A DNA stretch of 64,000 nucleotides from Methylophilaceae bacterium (GTDB taxonomy: Bacteria > Pseudomonadota > Gammaproteobacteria > Burkholderiales > Methylophilaceae): the NCBI GenBank assembly GCA_027488395.1, contig JAIYBT010000024.1, positions 1-64,000 on the forward strand. The letters are read 5' to 3'. Numbering within the stretch: the stretch's first letter is position 1; every line of letters starts with the position of its first letter. Positions 54,200 to 64,000 of this stretch are shown here, piece after piece. Below the pieces are notes generated by a model. That model worked only from the letters and a program-made list of their open reading frames with translations, was not told the DNA's origin and made no database searches. The position numbers were made by a program, and so were the translations under genes.

Positions 54200-56257
54200 T
54201 TAATACGCCCAAGTCACGCCCAAGTAAGCGGTGCGGCCATCTCCTGGCAGAAAAAATGCACCATCTGCCCCATTTTGATTGCCAGTAATGCCAGTGCTCG
54301 CTGCATATTTTTGATTGGCTAAATTGCGCCCTTCAATAAACCACGACCAATGCGCATTGACTTTTTGCCCCGCTTTCAGCCCCCACAAAAAGTAGCGGTC
54401 TGCAAATAAAGTTTCGGCAAAATCAACATTCACACGCTGCGGTGACCATTCTATCGTTGGCCCAAAGTAAACGTTTTCTAACCAGTGACTGCCGCGGTAC
54501 AGCAATTCTGAGCGCAATAAAGAGCGTTGCATCCCCGGCAGACGGTTGTCACCGTACACCGCATCGCCATCCAGCTTGAAATCATTGACCAGCAGGCTAG
54601 ACCGCCAATGCAAATCCTCTGGTAAGCGTACTGTCAGCCCAAGCTCTAAGCCGCGGTGCACGGTATTATCCGCATTCAGCGTCGCGGTGTTGGGCGGCGC
54701 GCCCACAGCCAATAACTCGTTGTTGAGGCGGGCATAATACAATGCGATATCCCAATCTAGCGTTTCACTGCTGCCGCGCGTACCAATTTCAAACGTCGTT
54801 CCTGTTTGTGCCTTTAAAAAGCCAGCCACCGTATTGTTCAACTCACCAAAACTCGGCGGCTCAAAACTGCGTGATACATTGGCAAACACTTGCGCCTGTG
54901 GATGCACTTGATACAACAGGCCTATTTTGGGGCTGGTTTGTGCGTAGGTTTCATCCACACTTTGATCTACCCCAGCGCGAATCAGTTGATCTTTCGCCTC
55001 GCGTCTGGCGCGGGTGTATTGCAGTCCCGCAATCAAGGTCCATTGCGCATCTAACCGTAAGCGGTCTTCAATAAACAGCTCGATATTGCGCGCACGTTGA
55101 TCTGCATTGTTAATTAGAGCGCCCCGTGTTGCATTCACGTTACGATAGTTTTTCGCATCGGTGCGGCCAATCGTTGGGCTAAGTCCAGCAATCCATTCGT
55201 TTTCCAAGCCAAACAGTTCACCTTGTTGAATCCATCGCGCAGACAAACCGTAATCATGCGATTGTTGGTCAATCACCCCTAAGGTGTCTAAAAAAACCAA
55301 ATCGATAATGGGGTGGAACAAGCTCTTTTTCGAGTAAAAAGCGCCCAATTCCAAGCGCGCATGATCAAACAAAAGAGTGGTTTTATTAGCCAAACGCGTC
55401 ACGTTAATATCGCGCTGATTAATGCCCTGCCCCGGTATGACGCTCGATTGCCGTGGATTGGCCTTCAGTTGCGCTTTGCTTAAATTGCTCGGCAATTGTG
55501 AATCGTTATTGGTAACCCCAAAATAAAACCGCGTCTCAACTTGATCGTTGAGTTTGATACCGACATTTCCGGTGAAACGGTCTGCACTTTGCTGCGCATT
55601 GTCTCTAAAACTACTACTGCCATAGGTGCTGGCGGTGACAAAATAATCGATGTCGTCTTTCACACCGCCTGTGCTTACCCCAAGACGATAGTAGCCATAG
55701 CTCCCTCCCTCGGTACGCACTTCTAGCGGCGTCGCCGTGTGGCCCGTGCGTGAAATAAAATTGATACTGCCACCCAAAGTGCTAGCGCCGTATTGCAGGG
55801 CATTCGCGCCACGGTAGACCTCAATATAGTCAGTCGCCATCGGATCAATCGCAGGAAAATCAAAGCCACCATCTGCCAAATTGGTGGGAATGCCGTCTTG
55901 CATCAGCTTTAAGCCACGGCCATGAAAGGTGCGCTGCAAGCCTGAGCCACGAATCGACAAGCGCGTTTCTTCTGCGCCAAAGCGTGATTGCGCCAGCACG
56001 CCAGTGGCCATGCCTAAACTATCTTGTAAATTACTGGTACGCCCTTCGCGCACTTGCGCCATATCCACCACCGTGGTGCCGCCCGCGGTTTTAGAAGCGA
56101 TGTCCTTAGCGGTTTCGATATCAGGTTGCGTGATTGAAACCGTTTTTTTAGTCGCGGTGACTTTCACTTCATCTAAATGCACACTGCCATCGTGTGCGGC
56201 GGATACCAGCTTGGGTAAACTGGCTAACACAGCCAAACAAATCATGGTTTTATTCAA
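54200..56257 (-). CDS. TonB-dependent outer-membrane receptor
   Basis: 685 residues. Signal peptide (~1-20) MNKTMICLAVLASLPKLVSA, plug domain (~30-170) with LDEVKVTATKK, RTSNLQDSLGMATGVLAQSRFGAEETRLSIRGSGLQRTFHGRGLKLMQDGIPTN and the YIEVYRGANALQYGASTLGGSINFIS motif, then a 22-strand barrel ending in the canonical aromatic terminus AYLGVTWAY. The sequence is siderophore/metal-receptor-like. Neighbours (copper-associated, PepSY, DUF2946) suggest that copper or a metal chelate is the ligand; this is inference. Confidence 0.93.
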   Translation of the reverse strand: MNKTMICLAVLASLPKLVSAAHDGSVHLDEVKVTATKKTVSITQPDIETAKDIASKTAGGTTVVDMAQVREGRTSNLQDSLGMATGVLAQSRFGAEETRLSIRGSGLQRTFHGRGLKLMQDGIPTNLADGGFDFPAIDPMATDYIEVYRGANALQYGASTLGGSINFISRTGHTATPLEVRTEGGSYGYYRLGVSTGGVKDDIDYFVTASTYGSSSFRDNAQQSADRFTGNVGIKLNDQVETRFYFGVTNNDSQLPSNLSKAQLKANPRQSSVIPGQGINQRDINVTRLANKTTLLFDHARLELGAFYSKKSLFHPIIDLVFLDTLGVIDQQSHDYGLSARWIQQGELFGLENEWIAGLSPTIGRTDAKNYRNVNATRGALINNADQRARNIELFIEDRLRLDAQWTLIAGLQYTRARREAKDQLIRAGVDQSVDETYAQTSPKIGLLYQVHPQAQVFANVSRSFEPPSFGELNNTVAGFLKAQTGTTFEIGTRGSSETLDWDIALYYARLNNELLAVGAPPNTATLNADNTVHRGLELGLTVRLPEDLHWRSSLLVNDFKLDGDAVYGDNRLPGMQRSLLRSELLYRGSHWLENVYFGPTIEWSPQRVNVDFAETLFADRYFLWGLKAGQKVNAHWSWFIEGRNLANQKYAASTGITGNQNGADGAFFLPGDGRTAYLGVTWAY

Positions 56258-56344
56258 TTTCTAACTCCAACATATTCTTTAATAATCAATATGCACGTTT
56301 AAATTAAACGCACTTTTAAAATAAAGTCACCTTTAAAAACTGCA

Positions 56345-56590
56345 CTAAGCGCTTTTGCGCGTTGGGACAGGGGATGGTTGCCAACGTACAAACGTTCCAA
56401 TATCGCAGTAAAAATAGTGTCATGGCCGATCGAGATGAGTGGTACACGCGTTGTGGCTTGTATGTTTGACCATGCGATGCAAGGTCATACGGCTGATGCC
56501 GGTTTTCTCAGAGATTTCTGTGAGCGTGATATTGCGTTGCCATTCGACTTGCTTTGCAAACAAAACGGTTTTTAGATCGATAATGATCAT
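56345..56590 (-). pseudogene. Small HTH regulator interrupted by an in-frame TGA
   Basis: From the ATG at 56590 (GAGGAGTCACGC upstream) the frame encodes MIIIDLKTVLFAKQVEWQ, then ITLTEISEKTGISRMTLHRMV, a compact Cro/CI-type helix-turn-helix, up to ...TTHLDRP and a TGA at 56420-56422. The same frame continues HYFYCDIGTFVRWQPSPVPT...A to a TAG at 56345. H-Y-F-x-C-D-I-G-x-x-V-x-x-x-P is exactly the C-terminal pattern of this regulator family (CRYF-x-C-x-I-G-D-L), where the residue before it is usually Cys (TGY). The full frame is 81 codons, the normal length. It is therefore broken, or TGA-C readthrough makes a longer form. It lies upstream of the TonB receptor in the same direction. Confidence 0.8.
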
Positions 56591-56653
56591 GCGTGACTCC
56601 TCATCGCCCCGTTGGGGCAAGGCTATAAATACTGCGTTAAAGCAGCAGAATAA

Positions 56654-57085
56654 TTAGCGTGAGGAAAAAACGGGTGGTGCGCGGGTGGGGTGCGCTGTTG
56701 CATCAAACGAGGCAACAGCAGGGGCTTGATACACACTGAGTGCAAGACGCACTTGTGCTTGTTGAAATAAAACATACGCAGGATTGTGCAGTGGCATCAC
56801 CACATCATCCATGGCCAATTGGCAAAATGGGCAATGCTTGAGGTGATGATTGAGCGCATTCGGTTGCGATTTTGGTTGCACATCGAGTGCGGTAGCGAGT
56901 AATTTACCTTGAGTGGTGATGACTTGAATCACCAATTTTTGACCTTGGGTTGAACATATTTCCTGGGTGAAATTTTTGGCCGACGCCATTGGAAAAGCCA
57001 AACTCAAGGTAGGGACGAGACTGGTCAACAAGATGGCAAATATCGCCACTTGTGCAATTAACCGCTGGTATCTCGTGCTGTTCAT
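56654..57085 (-). CDS. DUF2946 protein
   Basis: 143 residues from the ATG at 57085 (the open frame continues to 57121). An N-terminal hydrophobic segment (LIAQVAIFAILLTSLVPTLSLAF) is followed by ICSTQGQKLVI, HLKHCPFCQLAMDDVVMP (CPFC-type Cys pair with His) and the family-typical end RAPPVFS. DUF2946 proteins occur beside copper and TonB uptake genes, and the His/Cys cluster suggests metal binding. It heads the minus-strand cluster. Confidence 0.85.
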   Translation of the reverse strand: MNSTRYQRLIAQVAIFAILLTSLVPTLSLAFPMASAKNFTQEICSTQGQKLVIQVITTQGKLLATALDVQPKSQPNALNHHLKHCPFCQLAMDDVVMPLHNPAYVLFQQAQVRLALSVYQAPAVASFDATAHPTRAPPVFSSR

Positions 57086-57178
57086 GCCAATATAATAGCG
57101 GGTTTCACGTAAAATAAGCAATATTGATGTTTATTTACCACCCTTTTTCGCCCTTTTGATCTTTTTTGTGGAGCTTAC

Positions 57179-58075
57179 ATGGCCGCGACCAGCCTACTCG
57201 CCTTATTGGATGATATTACGACCATGCTCGATGACGTGTCTGTCATGAGCCAATTGGCCGCCAAGAAAACAGCGGGCGTGCTCGGTGACGACCTTGCATT
57301 AAATGCACAACAAGTCACTGGCATTGCGGCAGCACGTGAATTGCCTGTGGTCTATGCCGTGGCAACAGGGTCTTTTATTAACAAACTGATTCTCGTGCCT
57401 GCGGCGTTACTGATCAGTGCATGGTTGCCCTGGTTGATCATGCCGCTACTGATGTTAGGCGGGGCTTTTTTGTGTTTTGAAGGCTTTGAAAAAATTTGGC
57501 ATCGGCTGTTTCATGCTCGCGCTGACGCCCAGCATGCGCTTGCACTTGATCAAGCCATGCAAGACAGCCAAGCCGATTTAGTGGCCGTTGAACGTGACAA
57601 AATCAAAGGTGCCGTGCGGACTGACTTTATTTTATCCGCTGAAATTATTGTGATTGCGCTGGGCGTGGTGTCCGAGGCAAGTTTTGTGCAGCAAGTGCTG
57701 GTACTGTCTTTCATTGCGATTGCCATGACCATCGGCGTTTATGGCTTGGTGGCTGCGATTGTCAAAATGGATGATGCGGGCTTACGGCTCATGCGCTTAT
57801 CTGGCACAAGCAACCTCAATCAAGGGTTACGATACCTAGGCAGGGTATTAGTCCAGAGCGTCCCCTACTTAATGCGCATGCTCTCTGTGCTGGGAACGGC
57901 AGCCATGTTTTTGGTTGGCGGGAGCATTATTAGCCACGGCCTACCCATGTTGCATCCTTTGCTGGAAGCCTGGCATGCATGGTCGCTGATCATCCATGCG
58001 TTGGTCGGCATCCTTAGTGGTGGTCTGGTGTTTTTGTTGGTTCGCCTCAGCATGTTAATTGTTGTCAAATCTTAA
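57179..58075 (+). CDS. DUF808 inner-membrane protein (YedI-like)
   Basis: 298 residues. It begins MAATSLLALLDDITTMLDDVSVMSQLAAKKTAGVLGDDLALNAQQV, the well-conserved DUF808 start, followed by about six hydrophobic segments (LVPAALLISAWLPWLIMPLLMLGG; FILSAEIIVIALGVV; AMFLVGGSIISHGLP). Function unknown. The start has TGGAGCTTAC upstream. Confidence 0.93.
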   Translation: MAATSLLALLDDITTMLDDVSVMSQLAAKKTAGVLGDDLALNAQQVTGIAAARELPVVYAVATGSFINKLILVPAALLISAWLPWLIMPLLMLGGAFLCFEGFEKIWHRLFHARADAQHALALDQAMQDSQADLVAVERDKIKGAVRTDFILSAEIIVIALGVVSEASFVQQVLVLSFIAIAMTIGVYGLVAAIVKMDDAGLRLMRLSGTSNLNQGLRYLGRVLVQSVPYLMRMLSVLGTAAMFLVGGSIISHGLPMLHPLLEAWHAWSLIIHALVGILSGGLVFLLVRLSMLIVVKS

Positions 58076-58123
58076 ATACATGCATTGCCCGTTTGGTACA
58101 ATTTATTTGAGTTAGGGGGCATC

Positions 58124-60433
58124 ATGACTGTTACTTATCGCGCTTTTTCGCAAGCGTGTATCTTAATTTGCTTATGCCTGTTGGTGTCTTGTATGGCGAC
58201 ACCTGGCTTTATACAAGTGATTGACAATGTGCGTTGGTTTGCCGCCAATGCGACGTGTGCCTTACTGGCATGGTTGGGGTATTACTTTGCCAGCGACACT
58301 GAACGTCGTTGGAAACAGTGGTTTGTGCTAGGCACGGCTTGCTATCTCGCGGGCGGCATCATCTGGGTCTGGGAAGTCATCACCCATCAAGTCAGCTTTC
58401 CCGCCAAATCAGATTTGTTTTACCCTTTATTAGGCCCTAGCTTAATTATCGGTTTTATTGTGGCATTGCGTACACAATTATCGCGTGCGAAAACGCTGGC
58501 TTTTGTCATTGATGCGATGGCTTTTAGTGTGGCGATACTTGGCTACGTGTTGATTTCTTACCTGCCGCACGCGCAACACATCTCCTTGTCGGAGTTGGTG
58601 GTGCTCACCGCCTATCCGGTCAGCTTACTGAGTGCTGCATTGGTCTCTTTGCTGTTAATCCCGTACTTAAGACCTGCCTTAATGCTGCCTTGGATCATGC
58701 TCAGCGTTGGCTTGTTGCTGGATGGTGCGTGTTGGATGCAATGGAATTTAAACCAACTCAATCACATCCCGCAAACCAATATTTGGCTGAATAATGCGTT
58801 TTCCGTTTCAGATATTTTAATTGGTATAGGGCTTTATGGTTGGAGCATACGCCCTTCTAAAAACCGTAAATTTCATTGGCAATGCAAGCGCGTTCGCGGA
58901 CTGATCCCACTGATTGCATTTATTTTTAGCATCTTTACCTTACTGATTATTTGGTTACAAAGTGGCCAACATCCTTACTCTTACCACGTCGCCACCAGTG
59001 CCGTGATGACCATCTTAATCTGCTCGGCGTTTCGACAAACCGTGTTGCTCCGTGAGTCTGAAAAACTACTGTCCTCAGAAATACGTTTAGAAGAGCGAGA
59101 ACAACAATATCGCCAGCTAGCGCAGTTTGATCCGCTCACCCAGTTGCCTAATCGCTTGTCTGTACAAACCACGCTCGAACATGCGGTGATTTCAGCGGCG
59201 AGCGACAGTAGCACGGTCGCTCTAATGATGATTGATATGAAACAGTTTCAAACAATCAATGATAGTTTTGGCCACGCAACGGGCGATCAATTTTTAGTGG
59301 AAATGGCAACACGTTTGCAACAAATCGCGCAAGAATGCGCACATTTGGGGCGTATACACAGCGATCAATTTACCTTAATCGCGGCCAACAAAACCGATGC
59401 CGAGTTGGAATTACTAGTCCATCGGATATTTGAGAAACTGCATGATCCCGTTCACGTAGACGAACATGAGTTGATACTTGATGCGTGCATAGGCATCAGC
59501 GTATTCCCGCGCGACGCGCACACGGCGAGTGATTTAACGCGTCATGCCAATACCGCGTTGAGCCATGCCAAGCAAAATGGGCATCAGCCTTGGATGTTTT
59601 ACTGCAAAGAACAGACCAAAGGGGCACAACGGCTATACCGTTTAGATATTCAATTGCGCAAAGCCATCAAAAAACAAGCCTTTTTCTTGCAGTTTCAGCC
59701 GATTTTTAGTGTGGATAGCAATGGACACCTCAATATCCATAACATTGAAGCCTTAGTACGCTGGAAAAATAATAAACACGAGATTATCTCCCCCGCTGAC
59801 TTTATTCCTTATGCCGAAAAATCAGGCTTAATTTTGCCGATTGGGGAATGGGTGATTGCACAGTCCTGTCAATCCTTGGCTCAGCTGATACGCTACACGG
59901 GCTTAACCGTCGGGCTATCAATTAATATTTCACCCCGCCAGTTTCGCGACCCGAAGCTGTTACCGTTTATCGCTGATCAGCTGAATGTGAACGGGATTGA
60001 CCCTCATACCATCACGTTGGAGATTACTGAAAGCGCTGTATTTGAACATGAACAACAGGCGCTGGCCACTTTGCATCAAATGAAAGCGCTCGGCCTTAAC
60101 ATTGCTTTGGACGATTTTGGCGTGGGCAATTCATCGTTGTTTAAGCTTAAGCAACTGCCCATTGATGAACTGAAAATTGACCGTGCATTTTTAATCGATG
60201 TGCCAGAAAGCCTTGCTGACAAAGAAATCCTGAGCACCATCATCAAGACCGCCAACATTCTTGGCATTTCAGTGGTGGTGGAAGGGGTTGAAACAGCAGC
60301 ACAATTAGCGTTTTTAAACGGTATTGGCTGCGATAGCATGCAAGGGTTTTTGTTAGGTAAACCGATGTCGATGGAGGCGATCACTCAACTGCTGATTGAA
60401 AACCGATTGACCGCAAAAGCGCTTGCCCCTTAA
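58124..60433 (+). CDS. Membrane GGDEF-EAL protein with degenerate GGDEF (probable phosphodiesterase)
   Basis: 769 residues from the ATG at 58124 (AGGGGGCATC upstream); the frame also opens at 58085. About eight to nine TM helices occupy residues 1-310. The GGDEF domain (~350-500) reads RIHSDQF where active enzymes have RxGGDEF, so cyclase activity is not expected. The EAL domain (~515-760) is intact: EALVRW, INISPRQF, EITES, DDFG, KIDRAF, EGVE. The loop reads DDFGVGN rather than DDFGTGY. I infer a c-di-GMP phosphodiesterase whose GGDEF may bind GTP as a regulatory site. Confidence 0.9.
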   Translation: MTVTYRAFSQACILICLCLLVSCMATPGFIQVIDNVRWFAANATCALLAWLGYYFASDTERRWKQWFVLGTACYLAGGIIWVWEVITHQVSFPAKSDLFYPLLGPSLIIGFIVALRTQLSRAKTLAFVIDAMAFSVAILGYVLISYLPHAQHISLSELVVLTAYPVSLLSAALVSLLLIPYLRPALMLPWIMLSVGLLLDGACWMQWNLNQLNHIPQTNIWLNNAFSVSDILIGIGLYGWSIRPSKNRKFHWQCKRVRGLIPLIAFIFSIFTLLIIWLQSGQHPYSYHVATSAVMTILICSAFRQTVLLRESEKLLSSEIRLEEREQQYRQLAQFDPLTQLPNRLSVQTTLEHAVISAASDSSTVALMMIDMKQFQTINDSFGHATGDQFLVEMATRLQQIAQECAHLGRIHSDQFTLIAANKTDAELELLVHRIFEKLHDPVHVDEHELILDACIGISVFPRDAHTASDLTRHANTALSHAKQNGHQPWMFYCKEQTKGAQRLYRLDIQLRKAIKKQAFFLQFQPIFSVDSNGHLNIHNIEALVRWKNNKHEIISPADFIPYAEKSGLILPIGEWVIAQSCQSLAQLIRYTGLTVGLSINISPRQFRDPKLLPFIADQLNVNGIDPHTITLEITESAVFEHEQQALATLHQMKALGLNIALDDFGVGNSSLFKLKQLPIDELKIDRAFLIDVPESLADKEILSTIIKTANILGISVVVEGVETAAQLAFLNGIGCDSMQGFLLGKPMSMEAITQLLIENRLTAKALAP

Positions 60434-60472
60434 TGGTCAATTGCGCCTTTAAATATTGCTACTAAGCAACCA

Positions 60473-60976
60473 CTACAAAGGCTGTGATGTAGATGATGTG
60501 CTTGGCTCAGGGTTGATCACGCTGTCTAACATTAAACAAGCCACCCCCACGCATATGGCGCTATCCGCCACATTAAACGCTGGCCACGCCCACTGCTCAT
60601 AATAAAACAATAAAAAATCGACCACATAACCCAAGGTTAAACGATCATATAAATTGCCCAGCGCGCCGCCTAAAATCAAGGCCAACCCACAGCAAAATAA
60701 TTTTTTATGTGGTTGCTTAAGTATTAAATACACCATAACAACGGAAGCTAAGCTGGATACTGCTGTAAAAAACCCATGCTGCCAGCCGCCCGCATCCGCC
60801 AGAAAGCTAAATGCTGCGCCCGTGTTGTGATAGCGTACCAACTCAAAAAAACCAGTGATGGGCAGATGTTCTGCATACGCAAAACGCGCTTGAATCAAGT
60901 GCTTAGTGTAAAGATCCAGCGCAATTACCAAGCCACTCAGGCATAACCATCGGGAAGCGGTCATTAAATTACGCAT
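60473..60976 (-). CDS. lspA: Lipoprotein signal peptidase (signal peptidase II)
   Basis: 167 residues from the ATG at 60976, which overlaps the ileS end by eight bp; the ATG at 60964 (MTASRW) is an equally possible start. LspA is the inner-membrane aspartyl protease that removes lipoprotein signals. Four TM helices are visible. Catalytic Asp residues lie in [13 protein letters not shown] and FNVADSAI, and [13 protein letters not shown] is typical. The ileS-lspA order is standard. Confidence 0.96.
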   Translation of the reverse strand: MRNLMTASRWLCLSGLVIALDLYTKHLIQARFAYAEHLPITGFFELVRYHNTGAAFSFLADAGGWQHGFFTAVSSLASVVMVYLILKQPHKKLFCCGLALILGGALGNLYDRLTLGYVVDFLLFYYEQWAWPAFNVADSAICVGVACLMLDSVINPEPSTSSTSQPL

Positions 60977-63827
60977 AGGTACGTGCTTCGCCCACACCGA
61001 ACAAATTGCTAACACACCGCCCACAAATGCTAGGGTGTGCCGCATCCGCACCGACATCGGCGCGGTAATGCCAACAACGCTCGCATTTGGCATGCGCGCT
61101 GGCGCTTACTTCCAATGTCAGCCCAGTATCTACTTGTTTGTAGACATTCGCACGCGAGGTGATCAATGCAAATTTTAAATCCTCACCCAAGCGATTGAGC
61201 GCATCAAACATGGCACCATCGGCGTAAATAGTCACTTCGGCTTGCAAGGAAGAACCGACAGCCCCTTCGCCGCGTTTTTCTTCAATTTTTTTATTGGCAG
61301 TTTCACGCAACAGGCGTAACTGCGCCCAATCGGCCAGTTGTGCCTCGGTTAAGCCATGCGCGGGCAAGGCATACCAAGTGTCTTCAAACACCGTCGCTTG
61401 CGCGTCTAGGCCTAATGTCTGCCAAATTTCATCGGCGGTAAAGCTTAATATCGGCGCCATTAGGCGCATCATGGTGTGGGTGATGTGATACAACGCGCTT
61501 TGTGCCGCGCGCCGTGCCTGCGAAGCTTCGCCACTGGTGTAGAGGCGGTCTTTTAAGATATCTAAATAAAAGCCACCTAAGTCTTCAGAGCAAAACCCGA
61601 CAAACTTTTGCACTGCCAAGTGAAACTCGTATTGATCATAATCGGCCAAAATATTGGCCTGTAATGCATGTGTTAAATGCAACGCATATCGGTCAATTTC
61701 TAACCACTCGCTTACAGGCAACAACTCTTTGCTGGCATCAAAATCTGCCAAGTTAGAAAGCAAAAAGCGTAAGGTATTCCGGATACGACGATAGCCATCG
61801 GCCACACGCTTGAGAATTTCATCACTAATCGTCAATTCACCAGAGTAATCGGTCGAGGCCACCCACAAGCGCAAAATATCCGCACCATAGGTATCCATCA
61901 CTTTTTGCGGTGCCACCACATTGCCTTTAGATTTACTCATTTTGTGACCAGCGCCATCCACCACAAAGCCATGCGTTAACAGCGCTTTGTAAGGGGCATG
62001 CCCGTCGATAGCACAGCCCGTCAACAAGCTGGATTGAAACCAACCACGGTGTTGGTCAGAGCCCTCTAAATATAAATCTGCAACGGGCTGATGTTGCGCT
62101 TCGCGCACGGCTGCCTCTGTTGATAACGAGGCATGTTGGCTAGAACGAATCACCGCATAATGCGTGGCGCCAGAATCAAACCACACATCTAAAGTATCGG
62201 TAACTTTTTTGTATTGCTCGGCATGTTGAGGCGCATGTTGCGCCAAAAACGCCGCCGCATCTAAACTAAACCAAGCCTCTACCCCTGTTTGCTCGGTGAG
62301 CAAGGCCGCTTGCGCTAATAGCTCTGCGGTTTTTGGATGCGGCTCGCCAGTTTCTTTGTGCACAAAAAACGGCATCGGCACGCCCCAGTTACGTTGACGC
62401 GACACACACCAATCCGGGCGGTTTTTAATCATCGCTTCTAAACGGGCGCGGCCCCAACTGGGGAAAAATTGCGTGGCATCCACTGCAGCATTTGCGTGTT
62501 GGCGTAAAGAGTGCCCATCTGTGCCAATGGATTGCATGCCAACAAACCATTGGTGCGTCGCCAACTGCATCAATGGCGTTTTGTGCCGCCAGCAATGCGG
62601 AAAACTATGGTGTAAGCGCGCTGAGGCAAACAATACGCCATTTTCTAGCAGCTTAGCCAATATAATCTTGTTGGCTTCTTGCCGCGATAAACCGCGAATG
62701 TCAGCAAATTCCACCAAATCACTGCTAAAAAACTTACCATCGCCACCAATCAAGACCCGTGGTTTTTCATTGGGGAAGTGAGCTCGCATTACTAACCAGT
62801 CATCGTTACCATGGGCGGCCGCGGTATGCACTAAACCGGTACCGGCATCGGTAGTGACATGATCGCCGGTAATCACCGGCACATGGCGCTGATCAAACGG
62901 GTGCGCCAATGGCAAGCCAGCGAGCGCTGCACCAAGGCATGAGGCCAGCACGTTAGGATGACTTTCTTCGTAGCGCGCCAAGGTGTTGTCTGCCAACGCG
63001 CGCGCCAAGATGAGTAAACCCTTGCTGGTATGTATCAGGTCATAGGTCAATTCAGGGTTGACGCTCACCGCTTGGTTGGCAGGCAAGGTCCATGGCGTGG
63101 TGGTCCAAATCACCGCATAGGCGTTGGTATCAATTTTTTCTAGGCCAAACGCGGTGGCTAAAGCGGCGTTATCGACCACTTTAAAGCCCACATCAATCGC
63201 AGGCGAATTGACGTCTTCATATTCCACTTCGGCTTCGGCCAAGGCTGAGCCGCAATCCACACACCAATGCACGGGTTTAGAGCCTTGATACAAATACCCA
63301 TTTTGATAGATCTCACCTAAAGCACGCATGATGTCGGCCTCGGTTTTAAAATCCATGGTGAGATAGGGATGATCCCAATCACCCAACACGCCTAAACGGA
63401 TAAAGTCTTTCTTTTGTTTTTCGACTTGCTCAGCGGCATAGGCGCGGCAGAGTTCACGAAATTGCGCGGGGTCGATATGTTTGCCATGGGTTTTTTCTAC
63501 CACCAGCTCAATCGGCAGGCCGTGACAATCCCAACCCGGCACATAGGGCGCATCAAAGCCACTCATGGTTTTGGCTTTGATAATGATGTCTTTCAAAATT
63601 TTATTCACGGCATGGCCAATGTGAATATCACCGTTGGCATAGGGTGGGCCATCGTGCAAAATAAATTTGGGTGCGCCTTTGCGTTTAGCACGGATGCGCT
63701 CATAGACTTTGCGTTCTTGCCAGCTTTTGAGCCAGGCAGGCTCGCGCTTGGCTAAATCACCGCGCATGGGGAATGCGGTTTCAGGCAAATTTAAAGGATA
63801 TTTTGAATCTTTTTGTGAATCGGTCAT
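60969..63827 (-). CDS. ileS: Isoleucyl-tRNA synthetase
   Basis: A 952-residue class I synthetase that charges tRNA-Ile. Signatures: [20 protein letters not shown] (HIGH), the editing domain with [47 protein letters not shown] (KMSKS), and the C-terminal zinc cluster [24 protein letters not shown]. The length is normal. It starts about 31 bp after the ribF end; ribF-ileS-lspA is a conserved proteobacterial operon. Confidence 0.98.
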   Translation of the reverse strand: MTDSQKDSKYPLNLPETAFPMRGDLAKREPAWLKSWQERKVYERIRAKRKGAPKFILHDGPPYANGDIHIGHAVNKILKDIIIKAKTMSGFDAPYVPGWDCHGLPIELVVEKTHGKHIDPAQFRELCRAYAAEQVEKQKKDFIRLGVLGDWDHPYLTMDFKTEADIMRALGEIYQNGYLYQGSKPVHWCVDCGSALAEAEVEYEDVNSPAIDVGFKVVDNAALATAFGLEKIDTNAYAVIWTTTPWTLPANQAVSVNPELTYDLIHTSKGLLILARALADNTLARYEESHPNVLASCLGAALAGLPLAHPFDQRHVPVITGDHVTTDAGTGLVHTAAAHGNDDWLVMRAHFPNEKPRVLIGGDGKFFSSDLVEFADIRGLSRQEANKIILAKLLENGVLFASARLHHSFPHCWRHKTPLMQLATHQWFVGMQSIGTDGHSLRQHANAAVDATQFFPSWGRARLEAMIKNRPDWCVSRQRNWGVPMPFFVHKETGEPHPKTAELLAQAALLTEQTGVEAWFSLDAAAFLAQHAPQHAEQYKKVTDTLDVWFDSGATHYAVIRSSQHASLSTEAAVREAQHQPVADLYLEGSDQHRGWFQSSLLTGCAIDGHAPYKALLTHGFVVDGAGHKMSKSKGNVVAPQKVMDTYGADILRLWVASTDYSGELTISDEILKRVADGYRRIRNTLRFLLSNLADFDASKELLPVSEWLEIDRYALHLTHALQANILADYDQYEFHLAVQKFVGFCSEDLGGFYLDILKDRLYTSGEASQARRAAQSALYHITHTMMRLMAPILSFTADEIWQTLGLDAQATVFEDTWYALPAHGLTEAQLADWAQLRLLRETANKKIEEKRGEGAVGSSLQAEVTIYADGAMFDALNRLGEDLKFALITSRANVYKQVDTGLTLEVSASAHAKCERCWHYRADVGADAAHPSICGRCVSNLFGVGEARTYA

Positions 63828-63857
63828 GTTTTGTTCTCTGTGACTACGCTGTCATCT

Positions 63858-64000
63858 TTAGGCAAGGCCTGTGTGAAAATACTGTCTACCTTGCACGACA
63901 TCTTGCGCGATTTGCGCTGTGAGTGCCGCTAATCCGTCAAACTTCCGCTCCTCGCGCAATTGATGAAAAAACTGCACTTGGACATGCTGCCCATACAAAT
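63858..64000 (-). CDS. ribF: Bifunctional riboflavin kinase/FAD synthetase RibF, C-terminal end
   Basis: Only the last 47 codons are in the window, too short to stand out as an ORF. The frame reads LYGQHVQVQFFHQLREERKF then DGLAALTAQIAQDV and ends at TAA (63858-63860). L-R-x-E-x-K-F-x-G/S-L-x-A-L-x-x-Q-I-x-x-D is the typical riboflavin-kinase tail. Position before ileS agrees. Confidence 0.93.
   Translation of the reverse strand, partial: LYGQHVQVQFFHQLREERKFDGLAALTAQIAQDVVQGRQYFHTGLA

Noticed and set aside
52141-56590. Genome-wide recoding of TGA
   Set aside because: Many intact genes in the window (for example lspA-region, higB, PRTase-like gene) end in TGA and have family-normal lengths, so TGA is a regular stop. 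Only two local cases are odd.

Overview
The window looks like a chromosomal segment of a methylotrophic betaproteobacterium, most likely Methylophilaceae (Methylophilus/Methylotenera/Methylovorus/Methylobacillus type). The support is the lolB - ispE - tRNA-Gln - prs - rplY - pth - ychF order at the left, three copies of the PQQ precursor gene pqqA, ribF-ileS-lspA at the right, and betaproteobacterial housekeeping proteins throughout. The family assignment is inference; the gene content is read directly from the sequence.

Layout. 1-9900 is the housekeeping block (LolB, a carbonic-anhydrase-like protein, IspE, tRNA-Gln, Prs, L25, Pth, YchF) plus one large CHASE-PAS-GGDEF-EAL protein. 9986-12750 is an AT-rich accessory island next to a tRNA-Met gene. 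It holds a complete retron: a phosphoribosyltransferase-like protein, a small winged-helix protein, a 194-nt msr-msd RNA with perfect 14-bp a1/a2 repeats, and a retron reverse transcriptase, all on the minus strand. 12957-17090 contains three direct ~245-bp cassettes. Each carries a complete 23-codon pqqA with ribosome-binding site and terminator, and the three encode the same peptide. A HigBA toxin-antitoxin pair lies between cassettes 1 and 2. A PQQ-type sugar/sorbosone dehydrogenase-like lipoprotein and a DUF6279-like lipoprotein lie between cassettes 2 and 3.

17100-28650 is mixed: an esterase, c-di-GMP enzymes, cold-shock protein, NhaA, outer-membrane phospholipase A, an aldo/keto reductase, an orphan FecR-type protein and a LysR regulator. 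28780-33171 is a DAB-type inorganic carbon uptake operon (small unknown ORF, dabB, dabA), divergent from the LysR gene. 33491-35820 is groESL preceded by a CIRCE (HrcA) operator. 35970-46360 is again housekeeping: FKBP, GpsA, SecB, glutaredoxin, rhodanese, GpmI, EnvC, YjbQ, ClpB and small lipoproteins. 47858-52079 is a PAS/GAF-GGDEF-EAL gene overlapping an HD-GYP gene.

52141-57085 is a metal (probably copper) uptake cluster on the minus strand: DUF2946, HTH regulator, TonB-dependent receptor, copper-uptake-associated protein and PepSY membrane protein. Two of its genes (the HTH and the PepSY protein) are cut by an in-frame TGA, and in both the reading frame continues past the TGA with the expected family C-terminus. 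The window ends with DUF808, another membrane GGDEF/EAL protein whose GGDEF is degenerate, and lspA-ileS-ribF.

The strongest candidates for new biology are the PRTase/winged-helix retron at the tRNA-Met island, the triplicated autonomous pqqA cassettes, the paired in-frame TGA codons of the metal cluster, and an alpha-carbonic-anhydrase fold that has lost two of its three zinc histidines.
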